Assembly: GCA_019120335.1 (NCBI GenBank)
Contig: DWVH01000046.1
Span: forward strand, 1 to 64,000
Length of the DNA stretch: 64,000 bases
Source: Candidatus Enterococcus stercoripullorum
GTDB taxonomy: Bacteria > Bacillota > Bacilli > Lactobacillales > Enterococcaceae
Direction: 5' to 3'
Below the pieces are notes generated by a model, which saw only the letters and a program-made list of their open reading frames with translations, made no database searches and had not been told where the DNA came from. Shown here piece after piece: positions 53,414-61,330 of this stretch. Within the stretch, counting starts at the first letter, position 1, and the number at the start of each line of letters is the position of its first letter. The position numbers and the translations under genes are program-made.

Positions 53414-53530
53414 GCGTTGAAATACCCCTTCCGAAAGGGTAGACATTGGTTGTTAGCGATGGCAACCATGTTTCAGGATGAGTGATATCAAAAATAAGTA
53501 TCGTCGTGTATTTATTTTTGGTATCCTTTT
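53414..53530 (+). ncRNA. Orphan structured small RNA, about 115 nt
   Basis: Hairpins in order: CCCTTCCGAAAGGG, GGTTG...CAACC, and a long terminator stem GATATCAAAAATAA...TTATTTTTGGTATC with six T. A near-consensus promoter precedes it. The longest frame inside codes for five residues only. No known riboswitch or RNA family fits by eye. It lies between the TOTE gene and the convergent DUF2971 gene, within the defence island. Confidence 0.6.
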
Positions 53531-53597
53531 TTGTTTTTTACAATAAAACGCAGATCAGCATACAACTACATGTTAGATTGTACGAAATCGCATAAAG

Positions 53598-53629
53598 AAA
53601 AAAGACGCACACCACATTAGGTATACGTC
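53598..53629 (-). terminator. Terminator, copy 2 of the repeated module
   Basis: Nearly identical to 40253-40284 (GACGTATACC...GGTGTGCGTC plus T-run on the minus strand). Just upstream on the same strand, about 53644-53660, a decayed copy of the end of the 58-residue gene is left (SAEVE then TAG). It probably also ends the DUF2971 transcript. Confidence 0.65.
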
Positions 53630-53702
53630 CACTCACGATAACTGCTATTCTACTTCTGCACTACTTTTAAATTTTAAAATACAAATTCATCGCCGCCTAA
53701 CA

Positions 53703-55232
53703 TCATCTAAACTCTATATTTGATTTAACAATATCGACATCATTAGCTGTATTATTTAGAATATAAGGTAAAATATACCCATATTCACTTTCACTAATTT
53801 TAGGACCTAACATAATTTCAGAATATCTTGTTTCAACGTATGTGAGGTAAACATACAAAAACGGAAGATAATTTTCCTTATTCTGTTGTTCGTAAATGGC
53901 TAAACTACTATCATTTGTATGTTCATAGACAATACGATATTCCTCTTCAAATGAATAAGAATCAGCTTTAAATAGATATAAAATAGGCTGAAGATGGCGC
54001 AATATTTCGGATAGATTTTCTTTTTGTTTAATAGCATCCACTTCATGCTTTAATTCAATAACTAATGATGAAATATTATCTTCATCTCTAGACTCTTCAT
54101 TAAAGAAATCTTCGTTAATATATACTACTTGATATATTGATACTTGAGGCTGCTCTAACAACTTTTTTAGAAAATTATGTTCTAAAGTTAAGTAGACACC
54201 TCTAGCTGAATCACCATACATATTCCACATTGTTAAATCATCATATTTAGCTGTTAATGAAAATAAATATGTGGATGTTAAGTAATCCCCTTTCTCAATA
54301 ATCTTTTTATTATCTTTGTCTGCTACAGTTGAAGATAACTCATTTGTCGGAAATATATATTTCAATAAACTAACGCCTTCATTCGGATCGTTCAATTGTT
54401 TTGCATTGGTAAGACGTAAATGACCAATCGTATTATTTTCTTCAGTTTTCTTATTAAGCAAAAACTTCAAGACGGGCAAATTAGAATAATGCCCCAAAGA
54501 ACGTTGATTATCCTCAATTTCATCAATATCAATCTTTAATTTTGTTAATATTTTTTGAACTATACCATCCAATTTATCATATGTGTCGGAATTCAAATCT
54601 AATATATGGAAACTTTTTTCATTCTCTGCATATAATTTTGAAATATAAGCTAACAAGGTAGACGGATAAGTCCAGCTCCGTTTGCTTTCCATTGCAGCAT
54701 CGTACAATAATAGATTAAGTTGATCATCTGAAATATCACTTAGATTAATTGAGGCAACAAGCTGTTCATTAATACTTTTCAATATCACATAAAATAATAT
54801 ACTTACAGAATCATTATCCCTACATAGCACATCAATAAAATTCTTACTTACTGTTTTAAAATTCAAATCTTTTTCTTCCATACTTTGAAATGATTTTAAA
54901 AACTGATGCTTATTTTCCCAATCTATTTCAGTAATAATGCGCAATTGTTTCAATATACGAATATATTTTTCATCTTCTTTTACTTTCTTAGATAATTCTG
55001 AATAGAAATCTAAGTAAAATGGTAAGGCAAAATATACTTCACTTGAATAATTATCTTTGTTTAAATTTTCAAAACTATGTGTATCTCCAGTAAACATATC
55101 TTTGCTTATTAATTTAATGCCGCCCACAACATTTTGTTGATAATACACCTCATAGGTCAACAAATAACCATAATCATTCCAGTTTGTTCTTTTTAATTGA
55201 ATCTCATCAGTTAATGTAATGGTTGTCTCCAA
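53703..55232 (-). CDS. DUF2971-domain protein
   Basis: About 509 residues when started at TTG 55232, which has GAGGGGAG upstream; the ATG at 55256 has no site. The N-terminal ~260 residues are helical and unknown. From about residue 265 the DUF2971 pattern appears: 'HLRLTNAKQLNDPNEGVSLL', 'STYLFSLTAKYDDLTMWNMY', 'GDSARGVYLTLEHNFLKK' and 'FKADSYSFEEEYRIVYEH'. DUF2971 proteins are frequent in defence islands; their activity is not well established, and an ADP-ribosyltransferase- or nuclease-like role is only a suggestion. A coiled-coil remnant lies just upstream on the same strand. Confidence 0.75.
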   Translation of the reverse strand: METTITLTDEIQLKRTNWNDYGYLLTYEVYYQQNVVGGIKLISKDMFTGDTHSFENLNKDNYSSEVYFALPFYLDFYSELSKKVKEDEKYIRILKQLRIITEIDWENKHQFLKSFQSMEEKDLNFKTVSKNFIDVLCRDNDSVSILFYVILKSINEQLVASINLSDISDDQLNLLLYDAAMESKRSWTYPSTLLAYISKLYAENEKSFHILDLNSDTYDKLDGIVQKILTKLKIDIDEIEDNQRSLGHYSNLPVLKFLLNKKTEENNTIGHLRLTNAKQLNDPNEGVSLLKYIFPTNELSSTVADKDNKKIIEKGDYLTSTYLFSLTAKYDDLTMWNMYGDSARGVYLTLEHNFLKKLLEQPQVSIYQVVYINEDFFNEESRDEDNISSLVIELKHEVDAIKQKENLSEILRHLQPILYLFKADSYSFEEEYRIVYEHTNDSSLAIYEQQNKENYLPFLYVYLTYVETRYSEIMLGPKISESEYGYILPYILNNTANDVDIVKSNIEFR

Positions 55233-55287
55233 TAGGATTGCACTCCCCTCAATCATATATTTTTATTTTTTTGTTGTATAAGATTCC

Positions 55288-55478
55288 TTAGTCAAAATAC
55301 TGAGACTTTATTAAGTTTATTTTTTCTAATGTAAGTCTTTTAATTTCATCTTCTAACTGCTTACTTTTTGTTTCTAGTTTAATCTTTTCATTGTTTAATT
55401 TTTCTATCTCCCTTAGGTACTTTTCTTTTGTTTCTAATAGTTTTTTGTCTTATTTAAGCTTTTATCAAATTTATCCAA
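55288..55478 (-). pseudogene. Coiled-coil protein, frameshifted
   Basis: From TTG 55478 the frame reads LDKFDKSLNKTK, then one base is missing in an A-run and the heptad text goes on in the next frame: KYLREIEKLNNEKIKLETKS, then KQLEDEIKRLTLEKINLIKS, with the stop at 55288. The intact product would be a coiled coil of about 65 residues, coded directly upstream of the DUF2971 gene. The A-run could also allow slippage during transcription. Family unknown. Confidence 0.5.
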
Positions 55479-55541
55479 ACTAGGTCAACTCTCTTTCACT
55501 TTAGTTATTTATATAGTATCATTTTTTACTTCTTAACAAAA

Positions 55542-55577
55542 GAAAAAAACAGGAAGAAATTGATGTTTTCTTCCTGC
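55542..55577 (-). terminator. Minus-strand terminator
   Basis: On the minus strand CAGGAAGAAA and TTTCTTCCTG pair and seven T follow. It lies 240 bases after the antitoxin gene at 55816 and may close that transcript. The gap 55578-55815 shows a broken frame starting MAKYEELYFDER (ATG at 55733, no ribosome binding site) with an in-frame stop; no intact toxin gene is there. Confidence 0.65.
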
Positions 55578-55815
55578 GTAGTATATCCTATATTGTTTTT
55601 TTAGCATATTAATACTGTGATACTAAAATCTATTAGTCACCATCCTATTCGCTACATTTGGAATTATTACTTTATTTTTAAACTCAATTAAATCTTATCG
55701 TTCATCAAAGTATAATTCTTCATATTTTGCCATTCATTCTGAGAAAAAAATTGCGATATTCTAGACGCTTTTTTGATAAAAAGGATCAGGTCTGATTATA
55801 AACTAACCTACAAAT

Positions 55816-56040
55816 TTATACTTCCACCCTCTTCCAAACCTCTGTATGATCATATCTTCTTTCAGATTTTGCTTTTTCTCTTGCTGTTAGTATCCGTCGC
55901 TCATCTAGCGGCAAATCTTCTTCCGTATTTTCGAAAATGGCATCTTTTACAAATTCAGATAAAATTAATCGATTGGCTGTGACATAATCCTCAATTAATT
56001 TTGCTTCTTCCTCACTGACACTAAAAGAAATTGTTCGCAT
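55816..56040 (-). CDS. RelB/RHH-type antitoxin, apparently orphan
   Basis: A 74-residue protein with GAGGAG upstream of its ATG. The N-terminal strand and two helices (MRTISFSVSEEEAKLIEDYV; ANRLILSEFVKDAIFEN) are a ribbon-helix-helix DNA-binding fold; the acidic-basic C-terminal tail (LPLDERRILTAREKAKSERR) is the usual toxin-binding part. Type II antitoxins of this kind repress their own operon. No toxin gene follows within 240 bases, so the partner seems to be lost. It is divergent from a Phd-type antitoxin gene. Confidence 0.75.
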   Translation of the reverse strand: MRTISFSVSEEEAKLIEDYVTANRLILSEFVKDAIFENTEEDLPLDERRILTAREKAKSERRYDHTEVWKRVEV

Positions 56041-56142
56041 CTTAAGTATCTCCTCGCTCTTTGTATAGAAAAATTATAGCATACAAATATTTTCACTGAA
56101 CATTACCTTGAAAGTATATTATCCTATTCGCATAAAAAATAT

Positions 56143-56173
56143 TGCTGTAAAATTTTCTGTTGAATTTACAGCA
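56143..56173. promoter_or_regulatory. Operator-like palindrome before the Phd-type gene
   Basis: Nine-base arms TGCTGTAAA and TTTACAGCA lie 13 bases apart between the two divergent antitoxin genes. Phd/YefM proteins bind such palindromes to repress their own promoter. Confidence 0.55.
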
Positions 56174-56212
56174 GATTGAGATATACTCACACTTAGAAGG
56201 AGGTTGATTGAT

Positions 56213-56467
56213 ATGCCTAATATTAAACCAATTTCTGACTTACGGAATTACAATAATGTATTAAATGATGTAACAGTAGGTGCTCCCGTTTTTCTGACCA
56301 AAAACGGACGAGGCAAATATGCCATTTTAGAAATGAAGGATTTTGAAAAAACACAAGCGACCATTCGACTGATGAGCGAACTTGCAAAAGGACGAAAATC
56401 TGGTGAGGAGACAGGCTGGCTAGCATTAGAAGCTGTGGAGGAGACACTAGGCATTACTCATGAATAA
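56213..56467 (+). CDS. Phd/YefM-type antitoxin, toxin gene lost
   Basis: An 84-residue protein from ATG 56213 with AAGGAGG nine bases upstream. It has the Phd/YefM fold: IKPISDLRNYNNVLNDVTVG then APVFLTKNGRGKYAILEM, and the helical toxin-binding end 'LAKGRKSGEETGWLALEAVE'. In intact loci a RelE/ParE-type toxin follows within a few bases; here an IS982-type element starts six bases after the stop and no toxin is found behind it. Orphan status is therefore likely. Confidence 0.85.
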   Translation: MPNIKPISDLRNYNNVLNDVTVGAPVFLTKNGRGKYAILEMKDFEKTQATIRLMSELAKGRKSGEETGWLALEAVEETLGITHE

Positions 56468-56472
56468 GTTAT

Positions 56473-57423
56473 ACTCGTGGTGCTAGTTAGAATAAAACTG
56501 AAAAAAAGCTCAAATGGACTATACTGTAAGTGAAAGTAAAAATACAGGAGGTAGTCCAAATGAGCCGCTTACAGTATACCGCTAAATCTCATCACTTACA
56601 ATGGAGTATGCCACAAATAACCAAATTTTGCCGTACACTTTATCGCAATTATTGTCCAGATTCTATCAAACATAGACGAAACATGAAATTGGCTAAAGTT
56701 TCCGACGAATCAATACTTGTTTTACTAGTCATACAAGCCGAACTAGGGATTACTTCACAACGACATTTTTATAAAATATGCCGTCTTATCTCTTGTGGTA
56801 CGTTACTGGAAAGAAGTCGCTTTAACCGCCGTGCAAGACAACTAATATGGATATTTCAGCTTATTCGTCAAGCTATGAATGGTCAAACCCCTTCTGAAAC
56901 CGTTGTTATTATGGATAGTTTTCCTTTACCACTTTGTCAGACGATTCGTAATCACAGAACAAAAATTTTCAAAGAAATAGCAGATATTGGCTATAACGCT
57001 TCTAAAAATATGTGGTTTTATGGCTTTAAAGTTCATATGCTAGTGACATTATCTGGATATATCATCAATTATGTCGTCACGCCTGCTTCAGCCCATGATA
57101 TTAAAGCTTATTAGAAGGCCGTAAACATTCAGTCATTCTTGCTGATTTAGGCTATCTAAGCAAAGAATTAAAGGAAGAACTGGCAGAACGAGGTTATAAA
57201 TTATGGACACCAGTTCGTCGTAATATGAAGGGGGCCAAGCAATGGAATGACTCTAAAATTGCTGCTTTGAGAAGAACAATTGAAACCAGATTTTCAAAGT
57301 TATGTAGGAAATTTAATGTCGAGCACACACTTTCTAGAGGTTTAACTGGATTACAATTAAGAATTGAACAAATAGTGTTATCGTATAATTTAGACTATTT
57401 TGAGATTAACTAGCACCACGGGT
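56473..57423 (+). mobile_element. IS982-family element with broken transposase
   Basis: A 951-base element with inverted ends AC(C/T)CGTGGTGCTAGTTA at 56473-56489 and 57407-57423. The transposase starts at ATG 56560 behind AGGAGG. It has DSFPLPLCQTIRNHRTKIFK, then 'ADIGYNASKNMWFYGFKVHM' and 'VVTPASAHDIKA' in one frame, then LLEGRKHSVILADLGYLSKE and 'RRTIETRFSKLCRKFNVEHT' in another; the break is at 57108-57112 (a one-base indel). No target duplication is visible. It sits directly after the phd-type gene and probably removed or displaced the toxin. Confidence 0.9.
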
Positions 57424-57427
57424 ACAT

Positions 57428-57523
57428 TTAGTAATTTTTCATAATTGGCAAATACTTTTTTACATGATTAATATTGTTATATCCACCTGTTTCGTGTTCC
57501 ACTACATCATCATAATAACTCAT
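57428..57523 (-). CDS. Short ORF with good ribosome binding site
   Basis: ATG at 57523 with AAGGAGT seven bases upstream, TAA at 57428, just outside the end of the IS982 element. The 31-residue product reads MSYYDDVVEHETGGYNNINH followed by VKKYLPIMKNY. It may be a real small gene or the start of a longer gene cut by the insertion; the stop lies five bases from the IS end. Confidence 0.3.
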   Translation of the reverse strand: MSYYDDVVEHETGGYNNINHVKKYLPIMKNY

Positions 57524-57661
57524 CCAAATCACTCCTTAATATTTTATCGCTACAAACAATAATTAATAACCACAAATCACTAGACAGTTGTAAACAATCG
57601 TCAGCAGCATCTACCATTTGGAATAACAACCTTTTTGTAACAACTTTCATTTTTCCTCTTC

Positions 57662-57722
57662 AAAAATAAATCTTCCTACAATCATCTAGTTTCTAGTTAA
57701 CCAGATAATTGTGGAAGATTTG
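57662..57722 (-). terminator. Terminator of the PP2C protein gene
   Basis: On the minus strand AAATCTTCCACAAT and ATTGTAGGAAGATTT form a long stem, followed by ATTTTTG. It lies 28 bases after the stop codon. The rest of the gap 57424-57749 shows only the short ORF at 57428-57523. Confidence 0.7.
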
Positions 57723-57749
57723 TTCACTTATAATGTTTAGGACTCAATA

Positions 57750-59846
57750 TCAATTGGTCATTCGAATATAGGTACGATCGTCAAATGATAGATTTCCTTC
57801 GATCAATCCTTTAGTCGACTTATATTTGTTTATCAATTGTGGATCAGCTTGAAGTATTTCATATAACTCTTGTTCAGTTTGATCGAGAGTCGATTGTAAA
57901 ACTGGATAACCATCCGATGCCAAAATAATTTCTTTTACATAAGCAACCGATAATGATTTTAATTTATTTGGCACTTGTTGAAAACCATCTAAAACCAAAT
58001 AACCATATTCTTTTTCACTATTATTTAGATTAGCTTGGATTTCTAAAAATGGTAAAATCATTTCACGACCGTAATCTTTCCCTTCATTGTACTCCTCATT
58101 TGACCCTTCAGCTTGGAAAACAAAACTTCTTAGTTCAGATAATAGCGTATCAATTTTTTTAGTATTTTGATACACTACTCCATCCACCATACATTGGCAG
58201 TCACCAAAAAACCAAATTTCCTTTTTAGCTACACTATAAACAATTGCATTAGCTTGTAAACGTTCAACAGGATTATTTGCAAAATATTCAATACCTTTTT
58301 CATGAGTTTGATAGGCTTTTCTAAGTGCGCTATTTAAATAGGCATACATTTTTTCGATAGATAAACTACTAGGAGCCATTTTTAAAGTTTGACATAAAAT
58401 TTCCTTAGCCTGTACCCCACTTGAAATTGGCCAATTATTTTCTTTAGATTTACTAGTCACCCCATCAATTACCGCAATGTAATTGGTAGCAATGACCATT
58501 CCATCTTCATTTAATGTTTCATCATTTTTTTTGCCAATAGTGCTTTGTTCGATTATTTTCATTTGTTTACATCTCTTCAAATAATTAATTACAATCACCA
58601 TTGCTGTGGCATGTTGTGGATGAACCTTAAACTCTTTTCCTGCTATTGTAATTGTATATTGTTCATAAAAAGATTGCTTTTTAATTAACTGGCTAAAATC
58701 TTCTGTAGATAAACTATATACTGACTTGGTATCTAGATTCTTTTTGTTTTTCAGTTGATAATACTGTTCATACTCCTCATAGGTCTTATTGAGTTTATAA
58801 TAATAAACTAGCTGTGGTTTGCCGCATTCCACAATATCTCGATACACCGAAACTAAGTGTTGTGATTGAGAAAAATCAGCAAATCCATCGTCTAAACACA
58901 GCTCTCGCCTTAGTTCTTTTTGACAAGCTTCATCAAACTTTTCTAGCGTAAATTGACCATTTTCATCTAAACAATTTTGAGTTTTCAAACTAGCTGCACA
59001 GCTTGGACCAAGTGTTTCCTTACCAAGGCTAACCTCTTTACTTCTTAAAAATAAAATCATTCGCTGATCTTCTGTTTCAACAAATATATTCATCCCTAAA
59101 TGGTTCGATAGTCGTGATTCATTTAATGGCGTTAAGCGTGGACCAGGCTCAAATAAGTTTCTAACAGAAAAGTCTGGAGCATATTCCTTATCACAGACTC
59201 GATTTGTCAACAGAGATTTAAAGAAAGTTGTGCGCTCAGTAGTGATTTGTAGCTCATTATCTTTGAATACTAAATCTTTCAAACGGATATTTAGTGAATT
59301 ATGATTTTTAGACTTACTATGTGCTCGCATTAATTCTTCCATCTTTAGCACTAACTCACCTGGTAATTGGTATTGAGTATCTGTATCCAATATACGTAAA
59401 TTTAACTTATCACGATTCGTTTGTTTTTCATACAAAGTTATACCAGGCAATAAGCTCATATTTTCGATAATATCAAATTCATTTTTAGTAGTCCATTTCT
59501 TATGATACCCATCAATTGAGATATAAGATTCTCCACTATATTTTTTCATCACTTGCTCGACATCTTGAAACTTAGTTGCTACTTTAAGGTCATCTTCATG
59601 TTTTACTTGATTATATTCAGCAATTGAATTCACTAAAAAATTAAAAAAGTAAATCCAAATAATTGATAAAAACAAAGAGCGATCAAGATAATTTTTCATA
59701 AAAATCTCTAATACCGTTCCTGAGTTAGTATGTAAATCTTTAATGAAGATAACCGCCAGAATAATACCGCTTCCGAACAATTTTATTAAATCTATTTTAT
59801 TGAGTCGGTTCCAAATTTGCTTGATTTTTCCAATAAATTTCCCCAT
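57750..59846 (-). CDS. Membrane protein with Nudix-like core and PP2C phosphatase domain
   Basis: About 698 residues from ATG 59846 behind AGAGG. Two N-terminal membrane helices (LIKLFGSGIILAVIFI; SLFLSIIWIYFFNFLVNSI) precede a domain of ~330 residues shared with the divergent neighbour: 'TTERTTFFKSLLTNRVCDKE', 'FEPGPRLTPLNESRLSNHLG', 'EACQKELRRELCLDD' (a Nudix-box-like helix). The C-terminal ~250 residues are PP2C-like, with metal-site motifs IAVIDGVTS, 'IWFFGDCQC', ILASDGYPVL and SFDDRTYI. It should dephosphorylate Ser/Thr or a small ligand at the membrane. The arrangement is unusual and I know no named family for the whole protein. Confidence 0.7.
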   Translation of the reverse strand: MGKFIGKIKQIWNRLNKIDLIKLFGSGIILAVIFIKDLHTNSGTVLEIFMKNYLDRSLFLSIIWIYFFNFLVNSIAEYNQVKHEDDLKVATKFQDVEQVMKKYSGESYISIDGYHKKWTTKNEFDIIENMSLLPGITLYEKQTNRDKLNLRILDTDTQYQLPGELVLKMEELMRAHSKSKNHNSLNIRLKDLVFKDNELQITTERTTFFKSLLTNRVCDKEYAPDFSVRNLFEPGPRLTPLNESRLSNHLGMNIFVETEDQRMILFLRSKEVSLGKETLGPSCAASLKTQNCLDENGQFTLEKFDEACQKELRRELCLDDGFADFSQSQHLVSVYRDIVECGKPQLVYYYKLNKTYEEYEQYYQLKNKKNLDTKSVYSLSTEDFSQLIKKQSFYEQYTITIAGKEFKVHPQHATAMVIVINYLKRCKQMKIIEQSTIGKKNDETLNEDGMVIATNYIAVIDGVTSKSKENNWPISSGVQAKEILCQTLKMAPSSLSIEKMYAYLNSALRKAYQTHEKGIEYFANNPVERLQANAIVYSVAKKEIWFFGDCQCMVDGVVYQNTKKIDTLLSELRSFVFQAEGSNEEYNEGKDYGREMILPFLEIQANLNNSEKEYGYLVLDGFQQVPNKLKSLSVAYVKEIILASDGYPVLQSTLDQTEQELYEILQADPQLINKYKSTKGLIEGNLSFDDRTYIRMTN

Positions 59847-60030
59847 ATAAAACAACCTCTAGTTTTTTATTTAATCATACAGCTTTATACAATGAGATTC
59901 AATATCTATATTACCTTTAATACAACATTCTTTCATTTTTTCTTAATTGATTTAGCAATTTAAGCAATCCACTTGAGTATCTGCGCATTAAGGGCTAACA
60001 TAATAGATAACAATAATAAGGAGGAAAAAG

Positions 60031-61254
60031 ATGAAAATTTTACCTAAGATAAAAAAATCAACAATTCTTGTACTGCGTCTGCAAGTTTTATTTAGTCTTT
60101 TTATTGTGTTGATTTCTACTGTATTCGCCTACTTATTTAAGCTTTACTTACACTTTAATTGGTTAAGTACATTCATAATATGGGGAGGATTTTTGATATT
60201 CTTTTATTTGATATATCTCATGATTATCCCAAAAGTCTCTTTGATAAAAAATAACGAACATTTAAAATTAGCAACAACAAAAAAACAAGTACAATCACTT
60301 ATCCAAAAATTTGCTGGCGAGCCGTTGATCTATTATCATTTAAAGCCAGACTATCTATTTCCTGGCATTTTATCTTATCAGCGAAAAAATCCTGATAGCG
60401 AAATTCAGCTACGCATCATTGATGAACAATTAGACTACCAAATACCACAAAAGATTCAGCCTTATCTTGATGAACTAATGGCAAGTCATAAACAGACCTA
60501 TATTAATGACAATCTAACTATCCGATTGAAAGATTTTCAAATAAATAACCAGCAATTAACTTTATTCACTGAAAGGACCACTTACTTTCATTCATTAATG
60601 ACTAATCGTGCTTGTGATAAAAAATTAAGTAATCGACAGACTGTCCGTGATATGTTAGAACCAAGCGGACAAATGACAAGTTTAGGTCAATCCCTATTTT
60701 CTAATCATATTGGTATCAATGTATTTATTGAGACAAGTGATCAAAAATTTGTTTTCATCTTACGAGGTAAGAAGGTCAGTATCGGTGCCAACAAATTAGG
60801 TATTGCAGTAGCAGCTAGTCTTAAAGATAAATACGCCCTAAACGAAGAGAAAAAATTTACACTAGAAGGTTTTCAAAATGGAATTGTTAAAGAAATTGCC
60901 GATGAACTACAATTAGAGGTACCTCATTTCAATATCGAACAAAATTTTATTGCGATGTATCGAGATTTAATTGAAGCAGGTAAGCCACAATTTATTTTTT
61001 ATTACAAAACGAACTTAACCTTTACGCAGCTACAACAGCAATTTACCCCACCTAAAAAAGCGATTCAAACAAATGTTGTTGATGGTGTAACCTTAGTTAG
61101 TATTGATAAAAGTAATTTAGTACAAGATTCATTCTTTAAAGATTATTCAGTTATAGATAATCTTGGTCAACACTATACATTTTCACCTTCACATGCGACA
61201 GCATTAGTCATTCTATTAAATCATTTACACAACAAAACCTCTACTCATTCCTAG
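60031..61254 (+). CDS. Membrane protein paralogous to the PP2C protein, without PP2C domain
   Basis: A 407-residue protein with AAGGAGG before the ATG. Two N-terminal membrane helices (residues ~14-60), then the shared core: 'LFTERTTYFHSLMTNRACDK', 'EPSGQMTSLGQSLFSNHIGI', 'GFQNGIVKEIADELQLEV' (Nudix-like helix) and 'MYRDLIEAGKPQFIFYYKT'. It ends with 'SPSHATALVILLNHLHN', matching 'HPQHATAMVIVINYLKR' of its neighbour, where that protein goes on into PP2C. The two genes are divergent with 184 bases between starts. One may sense or modify a ligand and the other signal it; this is inferred from layout only. Confidence 0.65.
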   Translation: MKILPKIKKSTILVLRLQVLFSLFIVLISTVFAYLFKLYLHFNWLSTFIIWGGFLIFFYLIYLMIIPKVSLIKNNEHLKLATTKKQVQSLIQKFAGEPLIYYHLKPDYLFPGILSYQRKNPDSEIQLRIIDEQLDYQIPQKIQPYLDELMASHKQTYINDNLTIRLKDFQINNQQLTLFTERTTYFHSLMTNRACDKKLSNRQTVRDMLEPSGQMTSLGQSLFSNHIGINVFIETSDQKFVFILRGKKVSIGANKLGIAVAASLKDKYALNEEKKFTLEGFQNGIVKEIADELQLEVPHFNIEQNFIAMYRDLIEAGKPQFIFYYKTNLTFTQLQQQFTPPKKAIQTNVVDGVTLVSIDKSNLVQDSFFKDYSVIDNLGQHYTFSPSHATALVILLNHLHNKTSTHS

Positions 61255-61289
61255 ATTAGAAGTAAGCGCCCAATAATGAAGTATATTGA

Positions 61290-61330
61290 AAATCTCCAAA
61301 GTCATTACTCTGGAGATTCTTTTCTTTATT
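61290..61330 (+). terminator. Terminator after the 60031 gene
   Basis: AATCTCCA and TGGAGATT pair, followed by CTTTTCTTT. It lies between the convergent membrane-protein gene and the IS66-type transposase. Confidence 0.65.

Noticed and set aside
53414..53660. Fst/par-type toxin-antitoxin locus around the repeated terminator
   Set aside because: No Fst-like hydrophobic peptide of about 30 residues and no convergent RNA pair are seen at this copy.
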